Origin: Flavisericum labens
GTDB lineage: Bacteria > Bacteroidota > Bacteroidia > Flavobacteriales > Flavobacteriaceae
Length of the DNA stretch: 64,000 nt
Reading direction: 5' to 3'
NCBI RefSeq assembly: GCF_045446075.1
Contig: NZ_JBJJBQ010000012.1
Span: 1 to 64,000 of the forward strand
Shown here: piece after piece, positions 16,981-25,651 of the stretch
How the letters are laid out: every line of letters begins with the position of its first letter
Numbering within the stretch: position 1 is the stretch's first letter
Translations under genes and position numbers: made by a program
Notes under the pieces: generated by a model
Databases searched by the model: none
What the model was told of the DNA's origin: nothing
What the model saw: only the letters and a program-made list of their open reading frames with translations

Positions 16981-17973
16981 ATGAGAATAAGAACTTTAAC
17001 CATATACATTCTGCTCCTGGCCATAACCAAAAGTTATGGGCAAGAACTGAACTTGCCCGTATTCACGCAATATTTGGCAGACAATAATTTTGTGGTCTCT
17101 CCAACCTATGCCGGAATTGGTGACAACCTAAAGCTTAGGGCCAATGGCCTTACACAATGGGTGGGCATCAAGGGCGCCCCCGACAACCAATCGTTCTACG
17201 GCGATATCAGGATTGCCGACCGTACGGGCGTTGGACTCTCTTTATATAACGATAGAAACGGCAACACCATCCAAACGGGTGCCAAGTTTTCGTTCGCGCA
17301 CCACCTTATTTTGGACTATTACTCCAAAATGTACCTGTCCTTTGGGATTTCGTATAACTTAAATAATTTCAGGATTGATACAAGTAATTTTGTGTCATAC
17401 GACGACCAAGGAGTTCCAATTTATTTTGATTCATCTGTAACTGACGATAGAAGGACCACCAACCATAATTTCGATGTAGGTGCCTTGTTCAGGCTAAAGG
17501 GCTATTTTTTGAGCTTTAACGTAAACAATGTCCTTGACAAGGATTTTGACAGTTCTTTGAGAAAGCTTGAACCCAACCTACTCCTGAACTACCAAATGTA
17601 CACGGGCTACACTTTCAGGGGACCTAAAAAAAGCGGCCTGGAGTTCGAGCCGTCCATGTTCTTCCAGATGTTCACCAGCGACAAGCGTTCCAGTACCGAT
17701 GTAAACTTTAAGTTCAGGAAATACAACAGAAATGAGGACTATTATTGGGCAGGCATCTCATACCGCTTTTTGAACGACCAGTTTTTTAAACCACTGAATA
17801 TTGGTCCCATGGTCGGATTCAAAAAGTCCATTTTCTATTTTGGCTATGCCTACCAGATCACCACAAACGACCTTTCGGGCTACAACTCGGGTACCCACGT
17901 GGTCACCATAGGGCTGGATTTCCTCCAGGGCATCAGCAACTGCCCTTGCACGCAAAGCCCCGTGCATGATTGA
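16981..17973 (+). CDS. PorP/SprF family type IX secretion system membrane protein
   Basis: Outer-membrane protein of 330 residues in the PorP/SprF family (TIGR03519). A signal peptide (about 1-20, cut at YG-QE) is followed by the family's opening PVFTQYLADNNFVVSPTYAGI and then by alternating beta-strand segments that predict a barrel. SprF in Flavobacterium johnsoniae is needed for secretion and surface attachment of SprB, and the two are often encoded as a pair. Here the gene begins 33 nt after the adhesin stop on the same strand, which strongly suggests it serves that adhesin. It ends in SNCPC close to a terminator. Confidence 0.9.
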   Translation: MRIRTLTIYILLLAITKSYGQELNLPVFTQYLADNNFVVSPTYAGIGDNLKLRANGLTQWVGIKGAPDNQSFYGDIRIADRTGVGLSLYNDRNGNTIQTGAKFSFAHHLILDYYSKMYLSFGISYNLNNFRIDTSNFVSYDDQGVPIYFDSSVTDDRRTTNHNFDVGALFRLKGYFLSFNVNNVLDKDFDSSLRKLEPNLLLNYQMYTGYTFRGPKKSGLEFEPSMFFQMFTSDKRSSTDVNFKFRKYNRNEDYYWAGISYRFLNDQFFKPLNIGPMVGFKKSIFYFGYAYQITTNDLSGYNSGTHVVTIGLDFLQGISNCPCTQSPVHD

Positions 17974-18023
17974 TGATATATTTACTTATAGATAATAGAT
18001 ATATCAGCAAAATTAAAAAAATC

Positions 18024-18057
18024 AAAAAAAGGCTTAGCTTTCGCTAAACCTTTTTTT
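18024..18057. terminator. Bidirectional terminator between sprF-like gene and xylA
   Basis: An A-run, a near-perfect stem GGCTTAGC / GCTAAACC with a 4-nt loop, then a T-run. It lies between convergent genes and has the A/T flanks needed to stop transcription from either side. Confidence 0.8.
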
Positions 18058-18073
18058 CTAGTTATTATTAAGA

Positions 18074-19399
18074 CTAAATATACTGATTGATAATATTCTC
18101 AAACAATTCTTGTTTTCCACTCTTTAATGGTAGCTCTCCATTTTCTTGAGCTATTTTATATAAATCTTGCATGCTTAATTTTCCAGCTTCAAAATCTTTT
18201 CCTTTTCCAGAATCAAAAGAGCAATAACGTTCTTCCCTTAATTTCTCGTAAGGTGATGATGAAATGATTTTATCAGCAATTAACAATGCTCTTGCAAAAG
18301 TATCTGCACCACCAATATGCGCGTGAAACACATCGTCTAAATCAGTTGAATTTCTTCTAATTTTGGCATCAAAGTTAACACCTCCACCTTGTAAACCTCC
18401 AGACTTAAGGAATACCAACATTGCCTCGGTTGTTTCTTGGATATTATTAGGGAATTGGTCGGTATCCCATCCGTTTTGATAATCACCGCGGTTGGCATCT
18501 AAACTACCCAACATACCAGCTTTAGCAGCTACAGCAATTTCGTGCTGGAAGGTATGTTGTGCCAAAGTAGCATGGTTTACTTCAATGTTTATTTTAAAAT
18601 CTTTATCTAACCCGTATTCTTTTAAGAACCCTATAGCGGTAGCAGTATCAAAATCGTATTGATGTTTTGATGGCTCCATAGGTTTTGGTTCAATAAAGAA
18701 ATTTCCTTTAAAACCTTGCGCACGAGCGTAGTCTTTGGCCATGGTTAAAAATTGCGCCATGTGGTCTAACTCACGGCCCATGTCGGTATTTAACAAACTC
18801 ATGTAACCTTCGCGTCCGCCCCAAAACACATAATTTTCTCCGTTTAAAGCTATAGTGGCATCCAAGGCTAATTTTACCTGCCCACCAGCTCGCGCCACCA
18901 CATTAAACTCTGGATTGGTCGCTGCTCCGTTCATATAACGTGGATTTGAAAAACAGTTGGCTGTTCCCCAAAGTAATTTTACACCAGAATCGGCTTGTTT
19001 TTGTTTGAGGTACTCGGTTATGGTGTTTAATCTAGATTCTGATTCTGAAAAAGTACTGCCCTCTTGCACTAAATCGTAATCGTGAAAGCAGTAATAACCG
19101 AAGCCCATTTTTGTGATGAATTCAAATGCTGCATCGGCTTTATCTTTTGCTGCCTGAATAGGGTCTGATGATTTGTCCCACTCAAAGTTTTGTGTTCCTG
19201 GACCAAACGGATCACTTCCTTGACCACAGAAGGTGTGCCAATAAGCTACCGAAAATTTAAACCAGTCGCGCATGGCTTTACCTGCTACTACCTGTTCTGG
19301 ATTGTAGTATTTAAACGCCAAAGGATTGTCTGATTCCTTGCCTTCAAATTTAATGTCGTTGATACCTTTGTAGTATTCTTTGTTCCCTATTAATGCCAT
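18074..19399 (-). CDS. xylA: Xylose isomerase
   Basis: Cytoplasmic enzyme of 441 residues, full length for the class II xylose isomerases. It converts D-xylose to D-xylulose using two divalent metal ions. Signatures visible: FCFHDYD-type active-site segment with the ring-opening His and Asp, WGGREGY with the first metal-ligand region, IEPKP, and NHATLA. It is last in the operon regulator-xylB-xylA, 37 nt after xylB. A bidirectional terminator lies just downstream. Confidence 0.98.
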   Translation of the reverse strand: MALIGNKEYYKGINDIKFEGKESDNPLAFKYYNPEQVVAGKAMRDWFKFSVAYWHTFCGQGSDPFGPGTQNFEWDKSSDPIQAAKDKADAAFEFITKMGFGYYCFHDYDLVQEGSTFSESESRLNTITEYLKQKQADSGVKLLWGTANCFSNPRYMNGAATNPEFNVVARAGGQVKLALDATIALNGENYVFWGGREGYMSLLNTDMGRELDHMAQFLTMAKDYARAQGFKGNFFIEPKPMEPSKHQYDFDTATAIGFLKEYGLDKDFKINIEVNHATLAQHTFQHEIAVAAKAGMLGSLDANRGDYQNGWDTDQFPNNIQETTEAMLVFLKSGGLQGGGVNFDAKIRRNSTDLDDVFHAHIGGADTFARALLIADKIISSSPYEKLREERYCSFDSGKGKDFEAGKLSMQDLYKIAQENGELPLKSGKQELFENIINQYI

Positions 19400-19436
19400 A
19401 ATTTTGAATATTTATTTTGTTGATTCGTTTAAAGTT

Positions 19437-20927
19437 TTACTTTTTTGTTTTTAAAATTAATTCGAGTTCGTTTTTCCAATTATTATAGGCCTCTAAGTAA
19501 GTCGTTTTATCTTTTAAAGGCCTAAAGGTCATAACGTAATCATTATCAATAATGTTTTTTCCGAAGCTTTCAAAATCGCCTTTATGTAAACCTGCTGCCC
19601 GAGCTGCGCCAATGGCTCCAGTGGTATTATAAATCTCAATTTCTTGTTCTATAAGCGTCGATACAGTATTTGCAAAAATTTCCGAACGGAATAAATTATC
19701 GTTGCCGGCACGTATTACACTAGGTTTTATACCATCGGATTTTAAGATTTCTATACCATAAACAAAAGAAAAAGCAATGCCTTCAAGTGCTGCTCGGCAT
19801 AGGTGTCCTTTGTGGTGATTGTTTAAATTGAGGTTAACAATTCGGGTTCCTATTTCTTTATTGTTCAGCATTCGCTCGGTACCGTTTCCGAAAGGGATTA
19901 ATGATACGCCATTAGATCCAACAGGAATTTGCGATGCCAGAGTATTCATTTCATCATAACTGCTCACATCTAAATTATTCAGCAACCATCTGTACTGAAT
20001 GCCTGCTCCATTAATGCACAATAATTTACCAATTCTGGCATCGGCGTCTTTCTGGTAATTAACGTGAGCAAAGTTATTTACACGGGCACTTTCCTTTACT
20101 GAAAGACTATCCGTAATGGCGTAAACCACGCCCGATGTCCCACCTGTTGCGGCCACTTCTCCTGGGTTAAACACGTTTAAAGATAACGCATTGTTCGGTT
20201 GGTCGCCCGCTCTATAAAAAATAGGAGTCCCGGCGGCTACGCCACTCTCCACCTCTCCTTTTTTGTCAACCACAGATTGTTTTCCGAAGGTATCAACAAT
20301 TTCAGGTATTAATTTTCCATCGATACCATAATGGTCTAAAAGGAAATTAGCTATGGAGTCGTTTTCAAAATCCCAAAATATACCTTCTGAAAGTCCAGAA
20401 ATAGTGGTATTAATAGTGTTTGAAAATTTGTATGCTATGTAATCACCAGGAAGCATAAATTTATGAATTCTTTTGAACGTTTCTGGCTCGTTTTCCTTTA
20501 CCCATTTTAGCTTTGATGCCGTGAAATTTGCTGGTGAATTGAGTAAACTGGAAGCGCATTTGGCTTCACCTATTTCAGCAAAAGCTTTATTTCCAATTTC
20601 AACGGCACGGCTATCGCACCAAATGATACTTTTTCTAAGCGGATTGCCTGATTCATCAACAATTACCAAACCGTGCATTTGGTAGGAAATACCGATTCCT
20701 TTTATTTCGTCCGCGTCAATACCATGGTGTATTTTCAACTTTTTTATAGCATTACAAACATGCAGCCACCAATCGTCCGGATGTTGTTCGGCCCACCCAT
20801 TTTTAGGAGCATCCATGCCCATTTCCTTTTCAGGCTCCTGTGCTACTCCAAGGCTCTTTCCTGTAGCCATTTCTACTAAAGCTGCTTTTATCGAGGAGCT
20901 TCCTATATCTAATCCTAAATAATACAT
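19437..20927 (-). CDS. xylB: Xylulokinase
   Basis: Cytoplasmic FGGY-family carbohydrate kinase of 496 residues; phosphorylates D-xylulose to D-xylulose 5-phosphate with ATP, feeding the pentose phosphate pathway. The N-terminal phosphate loop reads GLDIGSSSIKA, the substrate region includes YQMHGLV and the FGGY domain has GGTSGVVYA and, further on, RAGNDNLFRS. It begins 3 nt after the stop of the GntR-type regulator gene, so the two are co-transcribed and probably translationally coupled, and it lies directly upstream of xylA. Confidence 0.96.
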   Translation of the reverse strand: MYYLGLDIGSSSIKAALVEMATGKSLGVAQEPEKEMGMDAPKNGWAEQHPDDWWLHVCNAIKKLKIHHGIDADEIKGIGISYQMHGLVIVDESGNPLRKSIIWCDSRAVEIGNKAFAEIGEAKCASSLLNSPANFTASKLKWVKENEPETFKRIHKFMLPGDYIAYKFSNTINTTISGLSEGIFWDFENDSIANFLLDHYGIDGKLIPEIVDTFGKQSVVDKKGEVESGVAAGTPIFYRAGDQPNNALSLNVFNPGEVAATGGTSGVVYAITDSLSVKESARVNNFAHVNYQKDADARIGKLLCINGAGIQYRWLLNNLDVSSYDEMNTLASQIPVGSNGVSLIPFGNGTERMLNNKEIGTRIVNLNLNNHHKGHLCRAALEGIAFSFVYGIEILKSDGIKPSVIRAGNDNLFRSEIFANTVSTLIEQEIEIYNTTGAIGAARAAGLHKGDFESFGKNIIDNDYVMTFRPLKDKTTYLEAYNNWKNELELILKTKK

Positions 20928-20930
20928 AGT

Positions 20931-21920
20931 TTATAATGATTCTCTTAATATTAAATTTGTTGGTATAAAGGTTTGTAATAAATTGTTATTTGTAACAAAA
21001 CTGGCGGCTTGAGCACCCATCTGTTTAAAATCTGTTGATATTACCGAAATGCCTTTATAAATAAAGGGTTTCATTGGTGTTTCGTTATATGATAAAAAGC
21101 CCACATCGGTACCAGGCTCAAAATGATTGGCTCTGCACTGTTCCAAAAAAAATCCCAAAATCCGATCGCTCACACTTATATAAGCTTCTCCTTTGGTGAT
21201 TATAAATTCATCAGGATTCGTGATTACCTTGTACTTAATTGTATGCGTTTCACAGAATTTTTTAAAGTATGAAACCGATTCAGTTGGATGACTGGTGAAC
21301 GTTGGATAAACAAAAACCAATTTTTTATACTTTTTAAACGGAACGATAGCCTTACTTAAAGCATCATAAAATGCATTTCCAAAATCTTGAAACACATAAT
21401 TATGGGATGGTTTAGAATGAACCGCCCAATCAATCAACAATAGATCGTCGTTGTCAAAATCTGACAACACCTGCGGAACGTCTTTGTGATTAAAGGTCAT
21501 TACCACATATTTATAATACCGGCCTTTACTATTGTTTAAAATGGTTTTGAAATTACCTATTTTGTAATGGTGAAATTGAACATCAACAATAATATTTTTG
21601 GGTAAATTATTTACAAAAGCGTGATAAAGCACTTCTTTATAGGCTTTAAAGGTATCTAAAACCAAAAGCACTTTTCGGGTGTTGCCCGCCACATAATAGC
21701 CTTTGTTGGGCACAGACTCCACTACCCCATTCTCCCTTAATATAGAATAGGCCTTAAAAACGGTATCTCTCGACAAACTATAATCTTTACAAATACTATT
21801 TACCGAAGGTAAAGCGTCACCAATGGTAATCGTGTTGTTGGCTAAAGCATCATTAATAGCATTAACTAACTGCTGATACTTTGGAATCTCACTGTTAAAA
21901 TCGAAGTCAAAAATCCGCAA
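20931..21920 (-). CDS. xylR: GntR-type transcriptional regulator of the xylose genes
   Basis: DNA-binding regulator. The GntR winged helix occupies about the first 75 residues (IPKYQQL, then LPSVNSICKDYSLSRDTVFKAY and NKGYYV). A LacI/periplasmic-binding-protein-like sensor domain fills the rest (RILGFFLEQ, DVGFLSYNETP, and a tail ending LILRESL). First gene of the operon with xylB and xylA; likely senses xylose or a derivative. The frame is open to 21977, but no ATG exists and the candidate starts are all TTG. A good promoter (-7 TACATTTG at 21945-21952) lies inside the extended frame, so I take the TTG at 21920, giving 329 residues that begin right at the winged helix. The name xylR is by context and family, not by orthology proof. 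Confidence 0.85.
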   Translation of the reverse strand: MRIFDFDFNSEIPKYQQLVNAINDALANNTITIGDALPSVNSICKDYSLSRDTVFKAYSILRENGVVESVPNKGYYVAGNTRKVLLVLDTFKAYKEVLYHAFVNNLPKNIIVDVQFHHYKIGNFKTILNNSKGRYYKYVVMTFNHKDVPQVLSDFDNDDLLLIDWAVHSKPSHNYVFQDFGNAFYDALSKAIVPFKKYKKLVFVYPTFTSHPTESVSYFKKFCETHTIKYKVITNPDEFIITKGEAYISVSDRILGFFLEQCRANHFEPGTDVGFLSYNETPMKPFIYKGISVISTDFKQMGAQAASFVTNNNLLQTFIPTNLILRESL

Positions 21921-21944
21921 ACTGTTCTGTTCTGTTCTGGTATG

Positions 21945-21977
21945 CAAATGTAACGATAAAATTTTGAATAATATCAA
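21945..21977 (-). promoter_or_regulatory. Promoter of the xylR-xylB-xylA operon
   Basis: On the minus strand TTG (21977-21975), 22 nt, then TACATTTG (21952-21945), an exact match to the Flavobacterial -33/-7 pattern. The predicted transcript start near 21938 leaves only about 18 nt before the TTG start chosen for the regulator. Confidence 0.6.
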
Positions 21978-21995
21978 TAGATTTTTGTATTTTCA
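21964..21995 (+). promoter_or_regulatory. Promoter of the GH97 gene
   Basis: TTG (21964-21966), 21 nt, then TATTTTCA (21988-21995), close to TAnnTTTG. The expected transcript start falls in the AraR-type palindrome that begins 2 nt further on. It overlaps the divergent xylR promoter. Confidence 0.45.
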
Positions 21996-21996
21996 C

Positions 21997-22015
21997 AAGT
22001 GTAATAAAAACACTT
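21997..22015. promoter_or_regulatory. AraR-type operator, site 1 (GH97/xylR)
   Basis: AAGTGTAATAAAAACACTT: perfect half-sites AAGTGT and ACACTT separated by 7 nt. It ends 4 nt before the GH97 start codon, so a bound repressor would cover the transcript start and initiation region. Four further copies of the same 19-bp pattern lie at 30811, 44140, 54021 and 54087, all at promoters. Confidence 0.75.
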
Positions 22016-22019
22016 ATAT

Positions 22020-23939
22020 ATGAAATCCATTTTCACCCTTTTTGCTACTTGTTTTGTGTTATTATCGTGCAATTCAAACAAAACGTCATTTATTCTAAAA
22101 AACCCTGATAGCTCGTTGGCGGTTAACATTGAAGTTACACCAAATAAAACCATTATTTACCAAGTTTTAAAGGATAATCAAATCGTTATTGATTCTTCAC
22201 AGTTAGGTATATTAAGGGCAGATAGTAATTTTTATAACGATTTAAACATCATCAATGTTTCAGATGCCGAATTTGTGACCGATTCCTATACCATGCTCCA
22301 AGGAAAGAAAAAAAACATCACTTATCAAGCCAATCAATATATAGTTCAAACCGAAAATAAAGACGGCAATAAAATGAATATCATTTTTCGATTATCAGAT
22401 GATGGTGTGGCTTTTAGATATAAATTTCCGGAGGCTTCAACCGATATCAAAAAAATAACTGAGGAAAAAACCACTTATAATTTTAATGATAATACCAAGG
22501 GTTGGTTACAACCCATGTCTCGAGCAAAAACGGGCTGGGAACAAGTGCATCCGTCTTACGAAGAGCATTATGAAATGGAGATTTCAGTCAATAAAAAATC
22601 ATCTATCAAAGAAGGTTGGGTTTATCCTGCCTTGTTTAGAACGGGCGATATCTGGACACTTATTTCGGAAACCTCATTGGCTGATAATTACTGTGGAACC
22701 CGCTTAAAATACAATGACGAGCTTGGTGCTTTACAGGTTACATTTCCGCAGAAAGAGGAAGTTTTTCCTGGTGGCACTTTAAACCCAGAATCTCAACTCC
22801 CATGGTACACCCCTTGGCGAATTATTACCATCGGATCTTTAAAAACCATTACCGAAAGTACTTTAGGTACCGACTTAGCCGAAAATGCCATTGATATGGA
22901 TACGTCGTTCATTAAAAGTGGGTTATCATCATGGAGCTGGGTTTTGCTGAAAGACGATTTTACTAATTATGAAACATCGATTAAATTTATTGAATATGCA
23001 TCCAAAATGAATTGGCCCTATTGTTTAATTGATGCCGATTGGGACCGTAAAATTGGCTACGAAAAAATGAATGAACTTACAAATTACGCCAAATCAAAAA
23101 ATGTAAAGCTACTGGTTTGGTATAACTCCGCCGGAAGTTGGAATACCACGCCTTACACACCAAAAGACAAACTTTTGACCCAAAACGGCAGAAAACAAGA
23201 ATTTAAAAAACTGAATGATATAGGTGTTTCCGGGGTTAAAATAGATTTTTTTGGAGGCGATGGCCAATCGATGATTGCCTATTACCACGATATTTTAAAA
23301 GATGCTGCCGAGCATAAGCTTTTGGTTAATTTTCACGGAGCCACTCTTCCACGTGGATGGCAACGCACCTACCCGCATTTAATGACTGTAGAAGCCATAA
23401 AAGGTGAAGAATTTATAACGTTTGAACAAGTCAATGCCAATTTGCAACCAAGCCATTGCACCATGTTACCATTCACCAGAAATGTTTTTGACCCTATGGA
23501 TTTTACACCAATGGTTTTGGATTCAATTCCAAACATAAATAGAGTAACCACGAATGCCTTTGAGCTGGCCTTGCCCGTACTTTTTCTTTCGGGTATTCAA
23601 CATATTGCCGAAACACCAATGGGCATGGCCAAACAACCAGACTTTGTTGTTGAATATCTTAAAGATATCCCCACCAACTGGGATGAATCTAAATTTATTG
23701 ACGGTTTCCCAGGAAAAGATGTGATTATAGCCAGAAGAAAAAATGATTCATGGTTTATAGTTGGCATTAATGGTGAAAATAAATCGAAAGATTTTACCAT
23801 AGATTTATCCTTTATTCAAAAAAACAATGGATTTATTATTGCTGACAATAGTAAAGGGTTTATTCAAAACACTATTAAAACATCTTCTGCAGTAAATGTT
23901 GCGATGAAAGCTTACGGCGGTTTTGTAATGAAGTTTTAA
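22020..23939 (+). CDS. Glycoside hydrolase family 97 lipoprotein, retaining type
   Basis: Exported GH97 glycosidase of 639 residues with a lipoprotein signal (residues 1-17, lipobox LLSC), hence membrane-anchored outside the cytoplasm. Family landmarks are the N-terminal beta-sandwich (LKNPDSSLAVNIEV, DGVAFRYKF) and a central TIM barrel with WWW-like strand segments (LIDADWD, GVKIDFFGGDGQ). The Asp at about 409 in KIDFF corresponds to the nucleophile of retaining GH97 enzymes, which act as alpha-galactosidases or beta-L-arabinopyranosidases; the acid/base is probably one of the Glu residues at 458-464 (VEAIKGEE). The inverting branch has no Asp nucleophile, so alpha-glucosidase activity is unlikely. 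With an AraR-type operator at its start and arabinan genes around it, removal of terminal L-arabinopyranose or galactose caps is the best guess. Confidence 0.88.
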   Translation: MKSIFTLFATCFVLLSCNSNKTSFILKNPDSSLAVNIEVTPNKTIIYQVLKDNQIVIDSSQLGILRADSNFYNDLNIINVSDAEFVTDSYTMLQGKKKNITYQANQYIVQTENKDGNKMNIIFRLSDDGVAFRYKFPEASTDIKKITEEKTTYNFNDNTKGWLQPMSRAKTGWEQVHPSYEEHYEMEISVNKKSSIKEGWVYPALFRTGDIWTLISETSLADNYCGTRLKYNDELGALQVTFPQKEEVFPGGTLNPESQLPWYTPWRIITIGSLKTITESTLGTDLAENAIDMDTSFIKSGLSSWSWVLLKDDFTNYETSIKFIEYASKMNWPYCLIDADWDRKIGYEKMNELTNYAKSKNVKLLVWYNSAGSWNTTPYTPKDKLLTQNGRKQEFKKLNDIGVSGVKIDFFGGDGQSMIAYYHDILKDAAEHKLLVNFHGATLPRGWQRTYPHLMTVEAIKGEEFITFEQVNANLQPSHCTMLPFTRNVFDPMDFTPMVLDSIPNINRVTTNAFELALPVLFLSGIQHIAETPMGMAKQPDFVVEYLKDIPTNWDESKFIDGFPGKDVIIARRKNDSWFIVGINGENKSKDFTIDLSFIQKNNGFIIADNSKGFIQNTIKTSSAVNVAMKAYGGFVMKF

Positions 23940-23957
23940 AATTGATGTTTATACTAT

Positions 23958-23994
23958 AAAAAAGGGGAGCAATTTGAAATTGCTCCCCTTTTTT
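23958..23994. terminator. Bidirectional terminator between GH97 and the symporter gene
   Basis: A-run, then a perfect long stem GGGGAGCAATTT / AAATTGCTCCCC with a minimal loop, then a T-run. Located between convergent genes, so it serves both. Confidence 0.92.
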
Positions 23995-24011
23995 AATTCG
24001 ATTACATTTTC

Positions 24012-25601
24012 TTATGACAAGTATATATAAAGTCCAATAACCGCTGCAACAACAGCATAACCAACAGGTTTTAAGAATTTCCAAGGTGTAATATCCACTT
24101 GCTTGGTGTATTCCTGTGAATAATCTGTTTCTCTAGGATAAAACTTACTAACAACAAACATGATAATAACAACAGTAGCAAATAGCATTCCCATTAAGTG
24201 TAAGAAGTGCGGAAAATAAGTACCAGACTCAATACACATCGGTCTTACCACATACAATAAAATTAAATACGTTACTGCACTGAATAAAATGGCAATATTT
24301 GCAGCCTTTCCTGAAACACGTTTTGTAAATATCCCAACAATTATTATGGCTAAAATCGGTACACTATGCGTACCGTTTAGTTCTTGTAAATATGTAAATA
24401 TACCACCTTGCACACCATAAAGTAAAGGAGCTATTGCCATAGAAAACAGAGCCAGTACAATACCGAATGTTTTACCAGCCTTCACTACCTGTTTTTCGGT
24501 TGCATCATGTTTAAAATACGCTTTATAGAAATCAAGTCCAAATAAGGTTACCGAACTGTTCAAGGCACTATTAAACGAACTTAAAATGGCACCGAACAAT
24601 ACGGCCGCAAAGAACCCAATAAACGCTAAAGGCAATACTGCTTTTACCACCATTGGGTAAGCTTCATCAGCATTAGCTAAATCTCCATTAAAAATGTAGA
24701 ACGCAATAATACCTGGAAGCACCACTATAAATGGTCCCAATATTTTAATAAAGGCTGCCAATAAAAGTCCTTTTTGCCCTTCCTTTAAATTCTTGGCCCC
24801 AAGGGCTCTTTGAATAATGGCTTGATTCGTTCCCCAGTAATAAAAATTCACGATAATCATACCAGTAAAGAGTGTCCAAAAAGGCACATCAGAATCTGGC
24901 CCTCCTATAATATCAAACTTCTCTGGAAGTTCAGTAGTTAAAGTTTTTAAACCTCTAAACACATTACCATCACCAATTTTCATTAAACCGAAAATGGGAA
25001 TTAAAGAACCTCCAACAATCAAACCAACAGCATTAATGGAATCAGAAACGGCAACCGCTTTCAACCCACCAAAAATCGCATAGATACTACCAATAATACC
25101 TATTGACCAAACGGTAACCCACAGGGCTCCTTTTGGCCCCATGCCCAGCATTTCAGGAATATCGAACATCGTGTTAATTGCCAACGCACCTGAATACAAC
25201 ACTGTAGGTAACATTGAAATGGCATAACCCAATAAGAACAACAATGACACAATGGTTTTTGTTGATTTGCCATATCTATTTTCTAGAAACTGTGGAATCG
25301 TAGCAATACCACTCTTTAAATACTTTGGTAGTAGGATAAAGGCCGTAAAAACCATAGCTATTGCAGCAACAACCTCATAGGCCATAATAGGTATTCCATC
25401 TCTAAACGATACACCGTTCATCCCTACAATTTGCTCGGTCGAAAGGTTAGTAAGTAACAAAGAACCAGCAATAACTGGGCCTGTTAAACTTCTTCCACCT
25501 AAGAAATATCCATCAGAAGACGTCTCGTCTGTTTTTCTTGTAGACCACCACGCAATAACGGCCACCAAAAGGGTAAAGGCCGCAAAAGATAATAATGCCA
25601 T
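24012..25601 (-). CDS. Sodium:solute symporter (SSS/SLC5 family), probable arabinose transporter
   Basis: Inner-membrane protein of 529 residues with about 14 hydrophobic helices, typical of the sodium/glucose cotransporter family. Signatures: GGRSLTGPVIAGSLLLTNLSTEQIVGMNG near the N-terminus (sodium and substrate sites in helix 1), and FGGLKAVAVSDSINAVGLIVGG in the middle. These proteins import sugars with sodium. It is the last gene of the operon araB-araD-araA-mutarotase-symporter, 50 nt after the mutarotase gene, so L-arabinose is the likely substrate; family membership alone does not prove the sugar. Confidence 0.9.
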   Translation of the reverse strand: MALLSFAAFTLLVAVIAWWSTRKTDETSSDGYFLGGRSLTGPVIAGSLLLTNLSTEQIVGMNGVSFRDGIPIMAYEVVAAIAMVFTAFILLPKYLKSGIATIPQFLENRYGKSTKTIVSLLFLLGYAISMLPTVLYSGALAINTMFDIPEMLGMGPKGALWVTVWSIGIIGSIYAIFGGLKAVAVSDSINAVGLIVGGSLIPIFGLMKIGDGNVFRGLKTLTTELPEKFDIIGGPDSDVPFWTLFTGMIIVNFYYWGTNQAIIQRALGAKNLKEGQKGLLLAAFIKILGPFIVVLPGIIAFYIFNGDLANADEAYPMVVKAVLPLAFIGFFAAVLFGAILSSFNSALNSSVTLFGLDFYKAYFKHDATEKQVVKAGKTFGIVLALFSMAIAPLLYGVQGGIFTYLQELNGTHSVPILAIIIVGIFTKRVSGKAANIAILFSAVTYLILLYVVRPMCIESGTYFPHFLHLMGMLFATVVIIMFVVSKFYPRETDYSQEYTKQVDITPWKFLKPVGYAVVAAVIGLYIYLS

Positions 25602-25651
25602 AATTTAATTAGTTTAGTTAGTAAATTTTAAAATCGGCTCACAAGATACAC

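Noticed and set aside
22020..23939. GH97 alpha-glucosidase (SusB-like)
   Set aside because: The Asp at the nucleophile position (KIDFF) and the shorter length fit the retaining branch, and the context is arabinose rather than starch.
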